Shown: positions 11,394-22,200 of the stretch, piece by piece
Position numbering within the stretch: position 1 is the first letter of the stretch
Layout of the letters: the number at the start of each line of letters is the position of its first letter
Assembly: GCA_003342895.1 (NCBI GenBank)
Contig: PTFA01000011.1
Span: 9,896,778-9,960,777, forward strand
Source of the DNA: Casuarius casuarius
Lineage: Eukaryota; Chordata; Aves; Casuariiformes; Casuariidae
Direction: 5' to 3'
Length of the DNA stretch: 64,000 nt
Made by a program: the position numbers and the translations under genes
Notes under the pieces: generated by a model
Seen by the model: only the letters and a program-made list of their open reading frames with translations
What the model was told of the DNA's origin: nothing
The model's database searches: none

Positions 11394-13879
11394 CATTCAT
11401 CTTAGCAGCATGATGGCTATTACCCAAATGTTTTCTCTCTTATTTCTCTCTTATTGTTACCCTGTATTTGTAATAAATAGAAAATTGTTCAGTTCAGTAT
11501 TTGTCTTCCTCAATATCACTAGTTGGCTAATCTTTTATATCTCTCTTTCTTTCCTCCCAGATTGTTGGATCTCATAATTCATCTGATAAATACTGTCTGT
11601 TTCATTAATCCAGCAGACGTAGGAAAGTAAAGTGGTGAATTGGAAAAGAGACGATAGATTTCACTAATCTGAAAGATGTGTGATAACAAATTCATGAATG
11701 TGATCACAAATTTAGGTGAGTCTGAGAAGAATATTAATGATGTCAGAGAGTGGATGTGTACTTCCGTTGTTTCAAACTGACAGTTTGACACTATGAGCTT
11801 TACTTCCCTGAGGATGTCTTTGCAATCTTTTTGTACACTAGAAAAGTGGGGAGTGCAGAGTTGGAAATGGGTTAAAGAATGGAGCACAAGTGATGATTTG
11901 CTTTCAGAAAAAATTCCTCCAGTCTTAAAATCAATATGCAGGGTGTTAACTCTTGACAGCCACGGGCCAGTAACCTGTGGAACTCCCATGCTGCAAGATA
12001 TTATTGATCATTAGACTCTAGCTTAAAAAAAATTCAAGCAAAGGGTAGGCATTTCCTCAGTAGAAAGAGCAGCTCTAATTCAAGTTATGCCTACGCTGTC
12101 TTTGCCTCTCCTCTCAGACAAAATAGAGAGTGGAAGTGTCCCAGGAAAAAATGTGCCTTTTTGAACAAAGGGTGCTGTAACAGGATTTTTTTACTTTGTT
12201 CTGGATGTGCATGTCCTTCTTTCACAGAAGATAACATGGTGGCCTAGGCAGGAGCAGGATGTATTGGAGTGTTTATTTAGCTAGTCTGGGAGCTCCTTTG
12301 AAGTACTCACAGGAAACCAGAGACAGAAACTCCATATAGATGTAGGTTTTAACTGGTTATATACAATTAGATGTGTGTGATTACACACATCCCTTTCCAA
12401 GAGCCAAGGCCCATGCTGGCAAGTCCTGATTTCTAATCTGATAGAGACCAAACGAGAGGAAAACTCCAGGGAATCTGCTGCTCTGGATGAGCCTCCCTGT
12501 TGGAGAGAACCACTTGGCATGGAGTGGCTCAAAAATGGACTGGTTTCCTAAGGATTAGTGGATTTTGTGTCTGAGGCCTCCTCTCATGCCCCACTTCAAT
12601 CTGTATAAACCCCGACAACAAAAGGCAGTGTGTGCTGTGGCCACATGTGCGCAGAGCAGCCAGATTGTAGCCATGTGTGAGTAAGTCAGGTCACCCTTCT
12701 AGTCTGGAGGCTCCCCATGCCTTTGCCTCCCTCCTGCCTGTAGTCACAGATTTGCACCAAATATACAGACTGAATGATCTCAGAGCTTGCCCAACTTCTA
12801 TCATATTTGGCTACAATCAGCCAATGAATTCAAAAGCCGATGGAAGGGTCAGGAATTGATAGAGACAGACAGCACAATCCCAGACATCATGTTTTCTTAG
12901 GAAAGTGGGTAAAACCTGGGGAAAAAACAGATCTGTTTAATAACTTGGTAAAAATCTGGCCCACTAGCACAGACAAACTGGAACAACATGTTCAAATGAT
13001 AGACTTTATGAGAAAAACATGGCATTTTTATTTAATTTAATGAAGACTAGAACATATAACCCATTGTGCAGTTTAATAGCACTCTTAAACCAGCAAGGCT
13101 AAATTTTTGCAGGGAATCTGAAAGTGCTGCAAAATGACCAGTACCCAAAGCCATAGTGGCTGCAAAGAGTTTGTTTCATCAATAAAATAAAAAAGAAGAA
13201 ACAATTTCCCCATATGTCGCTGAAGTAGCATAGCACTGCCAATTCAAAGAGAGATTAGAGGCACAGGGGGGTTGTACAATATAGGTATGTATTCTGCAGA
13301 ATTAAGCAATCTAAAAATGGTTATTTACAGAGGCTGACTTGACCCTAAAACATGCACTCGAAATTGCTATATCAACAGAGATTCCTATTAAACATGCCAG
13401 GGTGCTGCAGCACTGTAAGGTCTGTGCAACAAATAAACTAAGGGTCAAGCATAAAATACAGCTTAGGCAATACCCACTATGTACTTTTGCTGTGAGAAAG
13501 GTTCCCAATGCAAATGATTATTGATTTCCTGACAATCTTGTAGAAACTGCAATGAATTAGGGTATATGCAGTAATTACGGAGGTCAGTGCATAATCACTA
13601 CTTTCAAAAGACGCTTCCAGAGGATTTCAGAGTCCTTGTTTGCTGGTGAGAGGCTAAAGCTCACTGATAATGTTGTACAGTTTCCCAGCTCTCAAGTATA
13701 AAGAACAATAAGTGAGATGTGGCTGACAAATGGAAAGAATAAAAGTTTGCGTGAAACTTGTCCAGGGTCTGCTCTCTGAGTAACATCCCCAAATGATTAT
13801 CCAGCTATCTAAAAAAACATACGAAGAAAAAACTTTCTCTCAGATTTTAAGCATGAGTTCCTCTAATGCCTCCTGAGAA
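11394..13879. other. Non-coding stretch, AT-rich, no gene seen
   Basis: The longest frame is 136 codons on the minus strand (11579-11989), with no recognisable domain. A pyrimidine-rich stretch around 11434-11455 repeats 'tctctctta'-like units. No mobile element was recognised before the CR1 at 13880. Confidence 0.7.
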
Positions 13880-14060
13880 GACCTGGCCAACCCTAGGTCA
13901 GGTCAGCCATGGCTTTGTTGAGCTGAGTTTTGCAGCTCTCCAGGGATGGGGATACCCCCATCTCTCTGCTGACCTGGTCTGGAGCTGTACCACCCTCCCT
14001 GTGAAAATGTTTTCCCCAATATCAGTTCTGCACCTCCCAACCTGAAGTTTGATGTTACAA
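13880..14060 (-). mobile_element. CR1 retrotransposon fragment (3'-end region)
   Basis: Read on the plus strand this is the reverse complement of the 3' part of a CR1. It runs 'gacctggccaaccctaggtc', 'gttgagctgagttttgcag', 'ctctccagggatggggatac', 'ctctctgctgacctggtctg', 'ccctccctgtgaaaatg' and 'tcccaacctgaagtttgatg'. The order matches the usual avian CR1 minus-strand landmarks: '...tccagggatggag', the 'ctctctgggcaacctgttcc' analogue, then 'cctcacagtgaaaaa'. About 180 bp survive, well diverged, with no open frame. The terminal short repeats of the CR1 3' end are not visible. Same family as the copy at 6.2-6.8 kb but opposite orientation. Confidence 0.85.
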
Positions 14061-15917
14061 TTATCAACATATATAACATATAATAAAACTTAATTATCAA
14101 TAGCAGCTCATCTTAGGACAAAGCTTTGTGCCCTTTCCTTCCTTGGACTTGGGGAGTTGTGAGTCTATATGCTAGATGCAGCTGATGGTATTCTCTGCTT
14201 GCTCAATTGTAAAAACCTTGGTTTCATTGCTTATAGTCCTGGCCAATGTAACCTGTTTAGGCTCATGTTTCTCTCAGTGTCAGTTGGCTGTGGTGCGTGC
14301 ACAGCAAAGCTTCAGTGGACTGAGTTGCCAAATTTGAACAAGTTTCTACTGAGCACATGTAAGCTGATAATTTTCAAAGGCTCTCAAAACATCACAAACT
14401 ATACTTCTCTTACAGTGTTCGTGTTTTATTGAAATTGTTCCTAAAAGTCTTCCTCTTGAACTGGATGCTTGTGCTCAAATATTGGAGCCCAGATCTTGGG
14501 TGTTTGGCAAGTGCTAAGAAGGTTATACAGAACAGGGGGAGCAGGGCAGTTTTGAATACAAATATTGCTTCTGCGAGCCTGGTGCTTCCCAGGCTTGATA
14601 GCGAGTACCTAGTTCTGAGGTGATGCAACAGAAGAAATATTCTGGATAATCAGAGATGCTGTTAGCCAAAGGGTGAGGGGTATTACAGTGAATGGATTAT
14701 CAAACTGCTTGTTTTCTCCAAAGAGAAATGATTGGTCTCAATTTGAGATGTGACAGATAGGAGGTTAATTTAACCATCCAACTCCCATCCAAATCAATGT
14801 ATTTCATCCAGCTAAAGTCCTTCTGCCCTACTTTGAGAAGCTGAAGCATTATCACAACCTTTCATGTGGAAAGGAGACTAATTTAGAGGATCTCTCTGAA
14901 CAAGCTGATATGAAAAGAGACACCTAAACTTTCTTCTGTCAGGCAAAAGAATGGTATCACTTGAAATCTGGCAGTTCCATGATCTGATACACTGTCCCAC
15001 ATCAGAAGCACAAGGGGCCTTCTGAAGCAGTTCTCTGCAAATCTGACTCTTCAGTACTTGTGATGCACTGGCAAGCTAAGACTGAACAAAATACAGCAGA
15101 GAGTTTGGCAGACGGGAGTCTCCTAAAAGAGAAAGTCATGATGCATAGACATCACCTGCTACGCACCTCAGCAGGGTAGTATGGCAGAGGAAGGAAGGTT
15201 TTTTTTTTCCAAAACTATCAATAAAATCTGTGTGGAAAAACCCTGAACTTGAGGTTCCCTAAAAGCTTGTTTTCTGAATCATTTTCCCTTTTTAGCTATT
15301 TGATACATATCCATATTTGCTCATTTCCATACTCCATAAACAGAAACAGGAAAATACTGAGATACCAGCTTTTTCCATGTAATGCTGAAAGTTAGAAATA
15401 ATCAATAAAAATGAGTCCTTATATTTCAGGAGCTGTCCGAGGTTTATTTTGCGTGCATTTGTGGAGATGGACAAATGCCCAGAAGTTATTTTAGCTCCTT
15501 TAGCTCTCATTAAGCATGCGAATCCACCACATGACTGTTAAATGCATCCAAAGGGTGTTTTTTGTAAGTCTTCTCTGCTAAATTCCTGGCAGCCTGTGCT
15601 TCTGTAATAAACAGTAGCTTCCTACATTTCCAACCACATAGGTTTATGATATTGCAGGGAAAGATATGTATGTCTGCAGTCTTGTGCATGACTCACCTGA
15701 TTCTACCGTGGCTCTGAGCATGAGCATTGACCGGTGCTGGTGCTGCCATGAAGCCTATGAAGGCAGTAGAAGACAGCTCATGCCTTCAGGATGTAGCTTA
15801 TTAGGCTCTTGCACTCAAAACACACAGGTCTTTCACCACTTTGGTATCAGTCACAGCACAGGGCCAAAAAGACGTGTCTGAGAGGGCTAGAGTAGCTACT
15901 GGGAGCCAATGTACCTT
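14061..15917. other. Non-coding stretch, no gene seen
   Basis: Frames of at most 87 codons, none with recognisable content. A T/C-rich tract near 15200 (about nine T) is the only simple sequence. No mobile element was recognised. Confidence 0.7.
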
Positions 15918-15960
15918 CACAAGTGCAGCACTGGACACAAGTGCAGCACTGGACACAAGC
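15918..15960. repeat. 18-bp tandem repeat, about 2.4 copies
   Basis: The unit 'cacaagtgcagcactgga' is repeated exactly at 15918-15935 and 15936-15953, with a third partial copy 'cacaag' after it. Because the unit is a multiple of three, it appears as a repeated peptide in the overlapping frames, which should not be mistaken for a protein repeat domain. Confidence 0.95.
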
Positions 15961-16569
15961 TGGTGTCCGAGTTATCCCAGATGGGCTGTTCTGGTGTCTG
16001 AGCTTCTGTAGATCTCTCTGACTAGCACTGCATTTTGCTGGGAGCATGCGTCTTGAGTGGTCTCTGGAAACCATGCTGAGCAAAGCCCTCCTCCAGTCTC
16101 CATTGCCAAGGCAGGCTCAGCTGCAGGGCTGAGGCTGAGCCAGTAGAGCCACCAGTGCATACAGGGGCCTGCTGCCTGTCCAGGAGCCAGTGAGGAGGAC
16201 ATCAGCCGCTGCTGAAACTTTGCGGTCTGCCGGCATGTGAGCGGGAGGACCAGGTGTCCAGGAGGGGTCCACAGGGATCTCCTGCTGACATGTCCAATAG
16301 ACCTTCAACATCAGGTGCAACCAGAACAGAACTCCAGAATCAGCCAGTGTGGACCCCAGGAAGGGATTTGATATCCTGAGCCTTGATAGTGCTATGTAGC
16401 CACTGTGTTTCCACAGGCTTAAATCATGCCTGTCTGCATCTACCCATCACCCTGGTCCCTGGGCTGGCTGCCCCTCCTCCACTGAAAGCAGACGGGAGCC
16501 CACAGCTCCTCGTGCTTCCCACCGCCAGCTGTGACTGCTGGGTCTCCCTGCTGTCTTGATTGGCCTGTT

Positions 16570-17340
16570 AGCAGATGGCGGTTCTCACTCACAGTAGACG
16601 GTTTACCGTGCAATCTTCTTTCAAATCAGGTAAAAATACCAGTTCACAGCAACCGTTTGTGGTATTTGCTTATATATTTATTAAAAGCCACTTTATTACA
16701 ATGTCAACGTTCAGGCCCTCGGAGCTGCCTGACATCAGCTGTCTTAGGAAGCAAAGCCCCTGTGTAAACAAAAAGTAAAAGTCACCCCCCAGAACAACAG
16801 CAATGCTGCGCTCTATTAGTAAAAGCTTGAAGCACTGAATAATTCTCCTGCCTACCATGTCAGTAATCTAACAACACAACACTTCAGTCAGCATAAAAGA
16901 CAGACACGATATTTTCTAAATTGATAGAATATCTATTGAAAACCTATTTAGACACTTTAATGGGATAACAGGAACACCATGCCAATCTGTGGAGGTGGAG
17001 AGCTCATCAGAAACTTTAATACTTTCCATATGCACAAGAAAATACCATTTACAGAGATTTTTTCCTAGTTTCATCCATCTGCCTCACCAAACTATTCCTT
17101 TTTGTCTCTTATTTATGGCTGTAATTTTGATGCCACAGTTAGTGTACATGGTCTGCTGTATATTTCTGTTATTTGCTTTGAAATTGCTCTTTTCAGCTCG
17201 TATCTGAAGTCATTTATTTGCCCACAAAATAACCAGGCCCTGAACTATTTCCTGGTAACTGGTTTTGCAGTGCCTGGAATTTTTCTGTAATGGTATATAT
17301 ACATTCTTTATTATTGCACTTAAATATTTATTAACAATTC
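16570..17340. other. AT-rich, possibly conserved non-coding segment
   Basis: This stretch follows a GC-richer block (15.9-16.5 kb). It carries dense short AT motifs ('atatatttattaaaag', 'ctattagtaaaagc', 'tactttccata') with low simple-repeat content, a texture often seen in deeply conserved vertebrate non-coding DNA. Overlapping frames of 60-78 codons on both strands show no domain. Conservation is a guess from texture, not something I can measure. Confidence 0.25.
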
Positions 17341-20300
17341 ATGGAATCTTAAATGGCTGAAAAAACAGATTCTTGAGTTAAATATTTCTAGAGGGTCTCT
17401 TAGCCCAGAGCTCTTCTCTGTGAGTGTAGGTTGCACAGCAGAAGGGAGCACAGCTCAAAGTTGGTCTTGCCAGGGAAATTACATTTTTTAATGAACAATA
17501 TATTTAATGCATGTACAAAGGAAAGTGACACAGCTGCTCAGGGGATGCTGTAATAGGCTACAAATAATTTTGCATCATATGTACTTTGATTTTACCAGCC
17601 TTTGTATTACGGCCACCAGAGATCTCATTGCATCTTCTGTGACTGAGCATCCTGATCTGAAGCCATGAGGTTCCAGTGTCTATGGCCTTCGTCGCATGCA
17701 CCTCAGGTCAGTAAACTATAGTCACATTGGGCCTCCTTAGAATTTGGTCCTGTGGCCAGCACAGTCAGGCTTGTGTCCCAGCTCAGGGCATCTTCAGGAA
17801 ACGTCCTCTGCTTCCATGGCTCAAAGCACTGGCTCTCAGGGACCCCCTGTTAGCGTAGAGTGCATAGTCACCTGGAGAAGAGGGTTCGGGATGGTCTCTC
17901 CGTTTCAGGGCACTATGACACATTTCTCCTCTGGCAACTGACCATGGGTAAGATTTTCCCCTTCTGCAGACCCAGGAAATCTCCAATGCATGTTTGTGCC
18001 TCAGTCAAGTGAAATACCTGGCTAGAATGGGAGAACATATTTAGAACACAGGATATATCTAAACCTAAAAAGCTAGCTGCAAAATGCATGTGGCCACCTT
18101 CACTCTCAGTTCTGAAGAATTAAGAAACAAACAAAAACAAGCAAACTCCTTTAAACCTATGCAGCTTCCCTTCTCTGCTGCTTTGCTTTTGCCTCTTTTT
18201 AAGTTGGGATTTTGTACTCAGCTGCCCTGGCCAGCTGACAGGGGCTTAATCCCTGAAAAGCCTTTCCTTCTCCTCCACCTGGACCATCCCAAACTCATCA
18301 CCTCTATCAGCCTTTCCCACAGCTGCCAGAGCCCAGCAACTCTGGCTGCCAGGTTGCCTCTGGCCAAGCCCTTGGCAGGCTGGCAACTCAAAGGGGGTGA
18401 GGGGCTCTGCTGGTTAACTAATATTGACTCTGGCTACTTTGACTGTCAGAAGGAAAACAAGGAATTTGTAGTTATCTGTACTCTCGTTGAAAGTATGGAG
18501 CCCTTAAAACATGCATGCTTTCCAAGCCGTGGCTGAACCTTTCAAAGAAGTAGCAGTTTCTCTACAAGCTTGTTTCTTCACGAAAGGCAGGAATGAGATA
18601 ATACGATATGTAAGCCTCTGGGGCCCTGGCACTTAATTGTCCTCCCACTGAAAAGCTGATCAATTTGGAGTCACTCCCTGGAGGGTCCTCCGTTTATCTT
18701 GATCTCTTATTTCACTCCTTGTAGCACACAATTTCACCCACATTCCTTCTAGCACTGTAAATTCAGGAAATGCATTTGTCTCTGGTTTCATCAGAGCCTT
18801 CCATAAAGCTGATGTGTGAGAAGCCACCACCAATGATTCCATAATCGAGGCCTGAGACTGTGAGCAGAGGAAACCCACACTTACTTCCACTGACTGTCAG
18901 GCAATGAAATCTATTTTACATCTCCACTGCATCCATAATACCCAGTAACAACAGATGCTCTACAGAGATGTAATCAAAGGAAAGAAGGAAGTTTTTCAGT
19001 GTCAGTCTCCCAGGGTTGGTTCCAGCCAAATTCCTGTGCTGGGCAGCCACAAGGGACTGTTTAAGATCATCTGGTGTTAGTTCCTGTATATGACAGAAAA
19101 TAACATGAGGAGAAACAACAACAAAGAGTATTTCTGCATGCAGCACTCATAGCAGTAGGACTCTCTGGAGAGGAGACACAGAAAGCAAGTAGGATGGGCA
19201 GAAACAAGTGCAACGCTTGAGAGTCCATTCTGAGTGTTGGAAGCAAAGACAGGGTGAAAACTGTGTCACTGGAGATCTTTGGTGTGGGTAGACTGATCCT
19301 GTGGTAGCTGGCAAGACACTAGCTGGCCTCCTGGGGCCCTGTTCTTGGTGACCGCCCAGTGGACTTCCAGTTCAGTGCTTCTTACGATCCCAGGTGGTCT
19401 GACACAATCAATTGTCCTGTGCTCTTGTATTTCAGATAGTGAAGCCATTCCTTATGGGTTCTTGACATTTCTCTTTCTGTCATTTGGGGATGATATGGCT
19501 GAGTGTCTGTCCCATCAGCATCTGTACGTGGTGATGAAGTACCTGCCAAGGTGAGGCCTCTGTGCAGGGAGATGGGGCAGGCCAGTGTGGTGCTGTGCTG
19601 CTCTCCAGTGGGGGTCATATCCTACTGGTTTTGGTACTACCCTCAGTCTCTAAGTGAGCCTTTTCTCCAGATACTCCCATGATAACTGGTGTCTGTCCAA
19701 AGATTTGCTGGGAAAGGAAAACAGAAGCTCCCAAGAGACATCACATCAACATTTCAGAGCCAAAATAATTTTATTTGTTGGCTAGACTAGTTCATATTTT
19801 GAATATTTACCAAAAAGCTTTTCTAATGGGATTTATTTATAACAGCAGTCATGTTAGTGGCAGAGAAGGAGTGAAAGAGTCCTAGATGCATAATAAAAAT
19901 ATGAAACTAGATTATTGCTTGGCTTCAGTATGTATGATAGAGTTCTTGCCACAGCACAGAGAAAAGCTCTTGCCATACTGAAATTGAAGCTCTCATGTAG
20001 CCTGTTCTCCTTCAATTTGACATGAACTTGACAACTATGACCCACAGATGTGCTAGAACCAGTATCACTTGGGCTGTTATTGACAGACTCTTTCCTTGCT
20101 GATCTCTGTCAGTTTGACTCATCTCTTCTCTCTTCTGCTTGGACTATCAAGGCTTTGGGCCTGGGTCCGCCTTTGTTTGCAGAGCAGCCAGCACACGGAA
20201 GTCTTGATCCATGATGGGGAGTTCTTGAGTGATGCACCAGTATAAATATTAAATAATGAGAAAGCTCAGTACTTTGCAATCAGTGCAAACCCTCTATTTA

Positions 20301-21195
20301 GTCTGTTAGCAAGAACCCCCAAATCCTCACTTCTTGCTTTTGTCTTCTGTAGATTCCACTTGTCATGTAGTGGATCTTTCATCTCAATAGGACTTTTATC
20401 TTCAAACATGTCAGATCTTTAAAGAACTGGAAAACATTAACAGGCAGCAAGAAACTTTCTTTTAATTTGATAGATGTAAAAGAAAGAGGAAAATGTAAAC
20501 AGTTTAATGAGCAGAGACTGCCTTTGGACCAGGGCTCCTGTTCTTAAACTTTTATTGGGTTCTTCTCAGTATGATGGTCCACCCTTGAAGCAATGCTGGT
20601 CAGCAGTTATTCCGATTAAAGGGGAGTGGCTAAGTTGTTCTATATTAATTTCACTGTGTGTGTTTGCAGCTTCAACAGTTTTGATGTTGCTATTCTGTAC
20701 TAAACTGTAATCAAGACGCTTGTAATTGAAGGAGGCTGTGTAACAGTGACCTCCTGACGGACAGCACTTCTGCTCCATACTAATGAGCTGCTGCAGAAGG
20801 TATCATTTAGAGTCGTTAACAGCAACAAGGAGGTGATAGTAATGCTGCAAATGAAACCATGTAAGCAGAAGACTTTTTAATGTCTGCTCCAAAGAGCAGC
20901 TTCTAGAAGAGCATTTATGACTCTTGTTTGTTTACCCCAAAAAAGTAGCAGAAGAGCCTGTGTGATGCAGCCATATCCCATATGACATTAAGGATCGTTA
21001 ATCAAAAAAAAATGAATTTTTTTCCTTTGTTCTGAATTTGAAGTGAAGAAGCATCTTAGTCACAAGCTGAAGGGCCACATTCAGCCATGGTGTTGTTCCT
21101 TCAGCTTTATCAAAATCACCCCAGAATGGTGCCCTGCTGTGCACTATGGGGAATCACAAGATAGTGTCAATATATTTATCTAAGGAATATATTTG
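17341..21195. other. Non-coding stretch, no gene seen
   Basis: The largest frame is 150 codons at 18084-18536 (+). It starts with a plausible ATG, but its Pro/Leu-rich sequence has no recognisable domain and no flanking splice or promoter context. I treat it as chance. No mobile elements or tandem arrays were recognised. Confidence 0.65.
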
Positions 21196-21219
21196 TCTAT
21201 CTCCTTTTGAGGAGATAGA
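21196..21219. repeat. 10-bp inverted repeat with 4-nt loop
   Basis: Arms 'tctatctcct' (21196-21205) and 'aggagataga' (21210-21219) are exact complements around 'tttg'. Probably a chance hairpin in purine/pyrimidine-biased DNA. Confidence 0.85.
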
Positions 21220-21395
21220 GATAGCTCTGAGCAGTAGGAGAGATTTTGCTGTCTTGTGTTAGACCAGATGATCTGACTTATAGCCAGGCTTGTGGCCAGG
21301 GGAAAGAAGAATGAGAGATTTTTCTAAATTTTCTTCCATGATGAAAGGTTTGGGCTTTGAATAAGGATGCCCTGTACTGGCATTGTAACAGGAGA

Positions 21396-21465
21396 TATAA
21401 GTTTAACTCCTAGCTCTTCTAATTTATTAAGTTGCTGAGTCTTTTCATATTTGTACTCTGTTTGA
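21396..21465 (-). mobile_element. Possible MIR/CORE-SINE relic
   Basis: Plus-strand text 'aagtttaactcctagctctt' then 'ttaagttgctgagtc' resembles the reverse-oriented MIR core (consensus wording of the type 'gttcaaatcccagctct...tgtgacctt'). Heavily diverged; assignment is by memory of the family. Confidence 0.35.
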
Positions 21466-21719
21466 AGTCCCATCATCTGGAGTTAAGTGACCATCCCAAC
21501 TTTCATTTTTGTAATTTTTTAGCCTCTGTCATTGCATAAAATGCTTGAAAATGTAACTGTAAATGAAAGTTAGAAGGACAGTAGGCACATAAAAATTACT
21601 GTAAATGTATGCAAAGAGGAACCAAAAGCATATCATGATTTCTAAATCACTCTTAATTTGAAGGAGGAATGAACGGATTCATGATTTTAGGATGCTAAGG
21701 ATTAGCAAAAGTATAATTA

Positions 21720-21890
21720 ATCTCTTGTCTCCATTATGCCTGTGCAAAATGGTATTAATAAAGCAGCATTCATCCATTGTAGACTGTAAGTGCTTCAGGG
21801 CACTGCCTACCTCTCAGTAGGCTATCATGTAGGGCCTAATGGAGAAGGGCGCTCATAGTCTTCAATTAGGCCTTAATACAATATAAATGA
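21720..21890. mobile_element. Possible ancient SINE/L2-type 3' tail
   Basis: 'cctgtgcaaaatggtattaa' resembles the 'ctgtaaaatggggataa' part of MIR-like SINEs. It is followed by 'tagactgtaagtgcttcagg', 'gcactgcctacctc' and 'gggcctaatgg', which resemble the widespread amniote retroposon tail of the form 'tagactgtaagctcttcagg...gggcc'. The order is the one expected for such an element. Decayed and without clear ends or target duplications. Confidence 0.45.
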
Positions 21891-21959
21891 CAAGCTGTTT
21901 TTATTGCCAGTTTCACTCTGTTCCTCACTGCTTGCAATTTCAGTGATAGAGCCATGAGT

Positions 21960-22200
21960 GAACAGCTACATTTTAAGGCATCAGGCAACCAAATTTTAAA
22001 TAATATGAGATAGCCGTTTTAATAAGTCAAGTTCCTCAAAGCAAAATTATCATAATAAGTGAGAACAAGGTGACTGTAATTGTATTGATGTGAAATGCAG
22101 AAAACTAATTAATTTTCTTCAGCAAGGTCTCAGAAAGGTCACAGGGAGGCAACGCAGTTTGTCATAAGGATGCTAAATGCTGTAAATATTTAAATGGCTC
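21960..22200. other. AT-rich non-coding block, possible conserved element
   Basis: It contains 'ccgttttaataagtcaag', 'aaaattatcataataag' and 'aactaattaattttcttcag', a dense set of TAAT-type cores without simple repeats or open frames. That texture is typical of developmental enhancers, but no alignment is available to me. Confidence 0.25.

Noticed and set aside
18084..18536. 150-codon plus-strand frame
   Set aside because: No recognisable domain, promoter or splice context; length is within what 64 kb of moderately GC DNA gives by chance.
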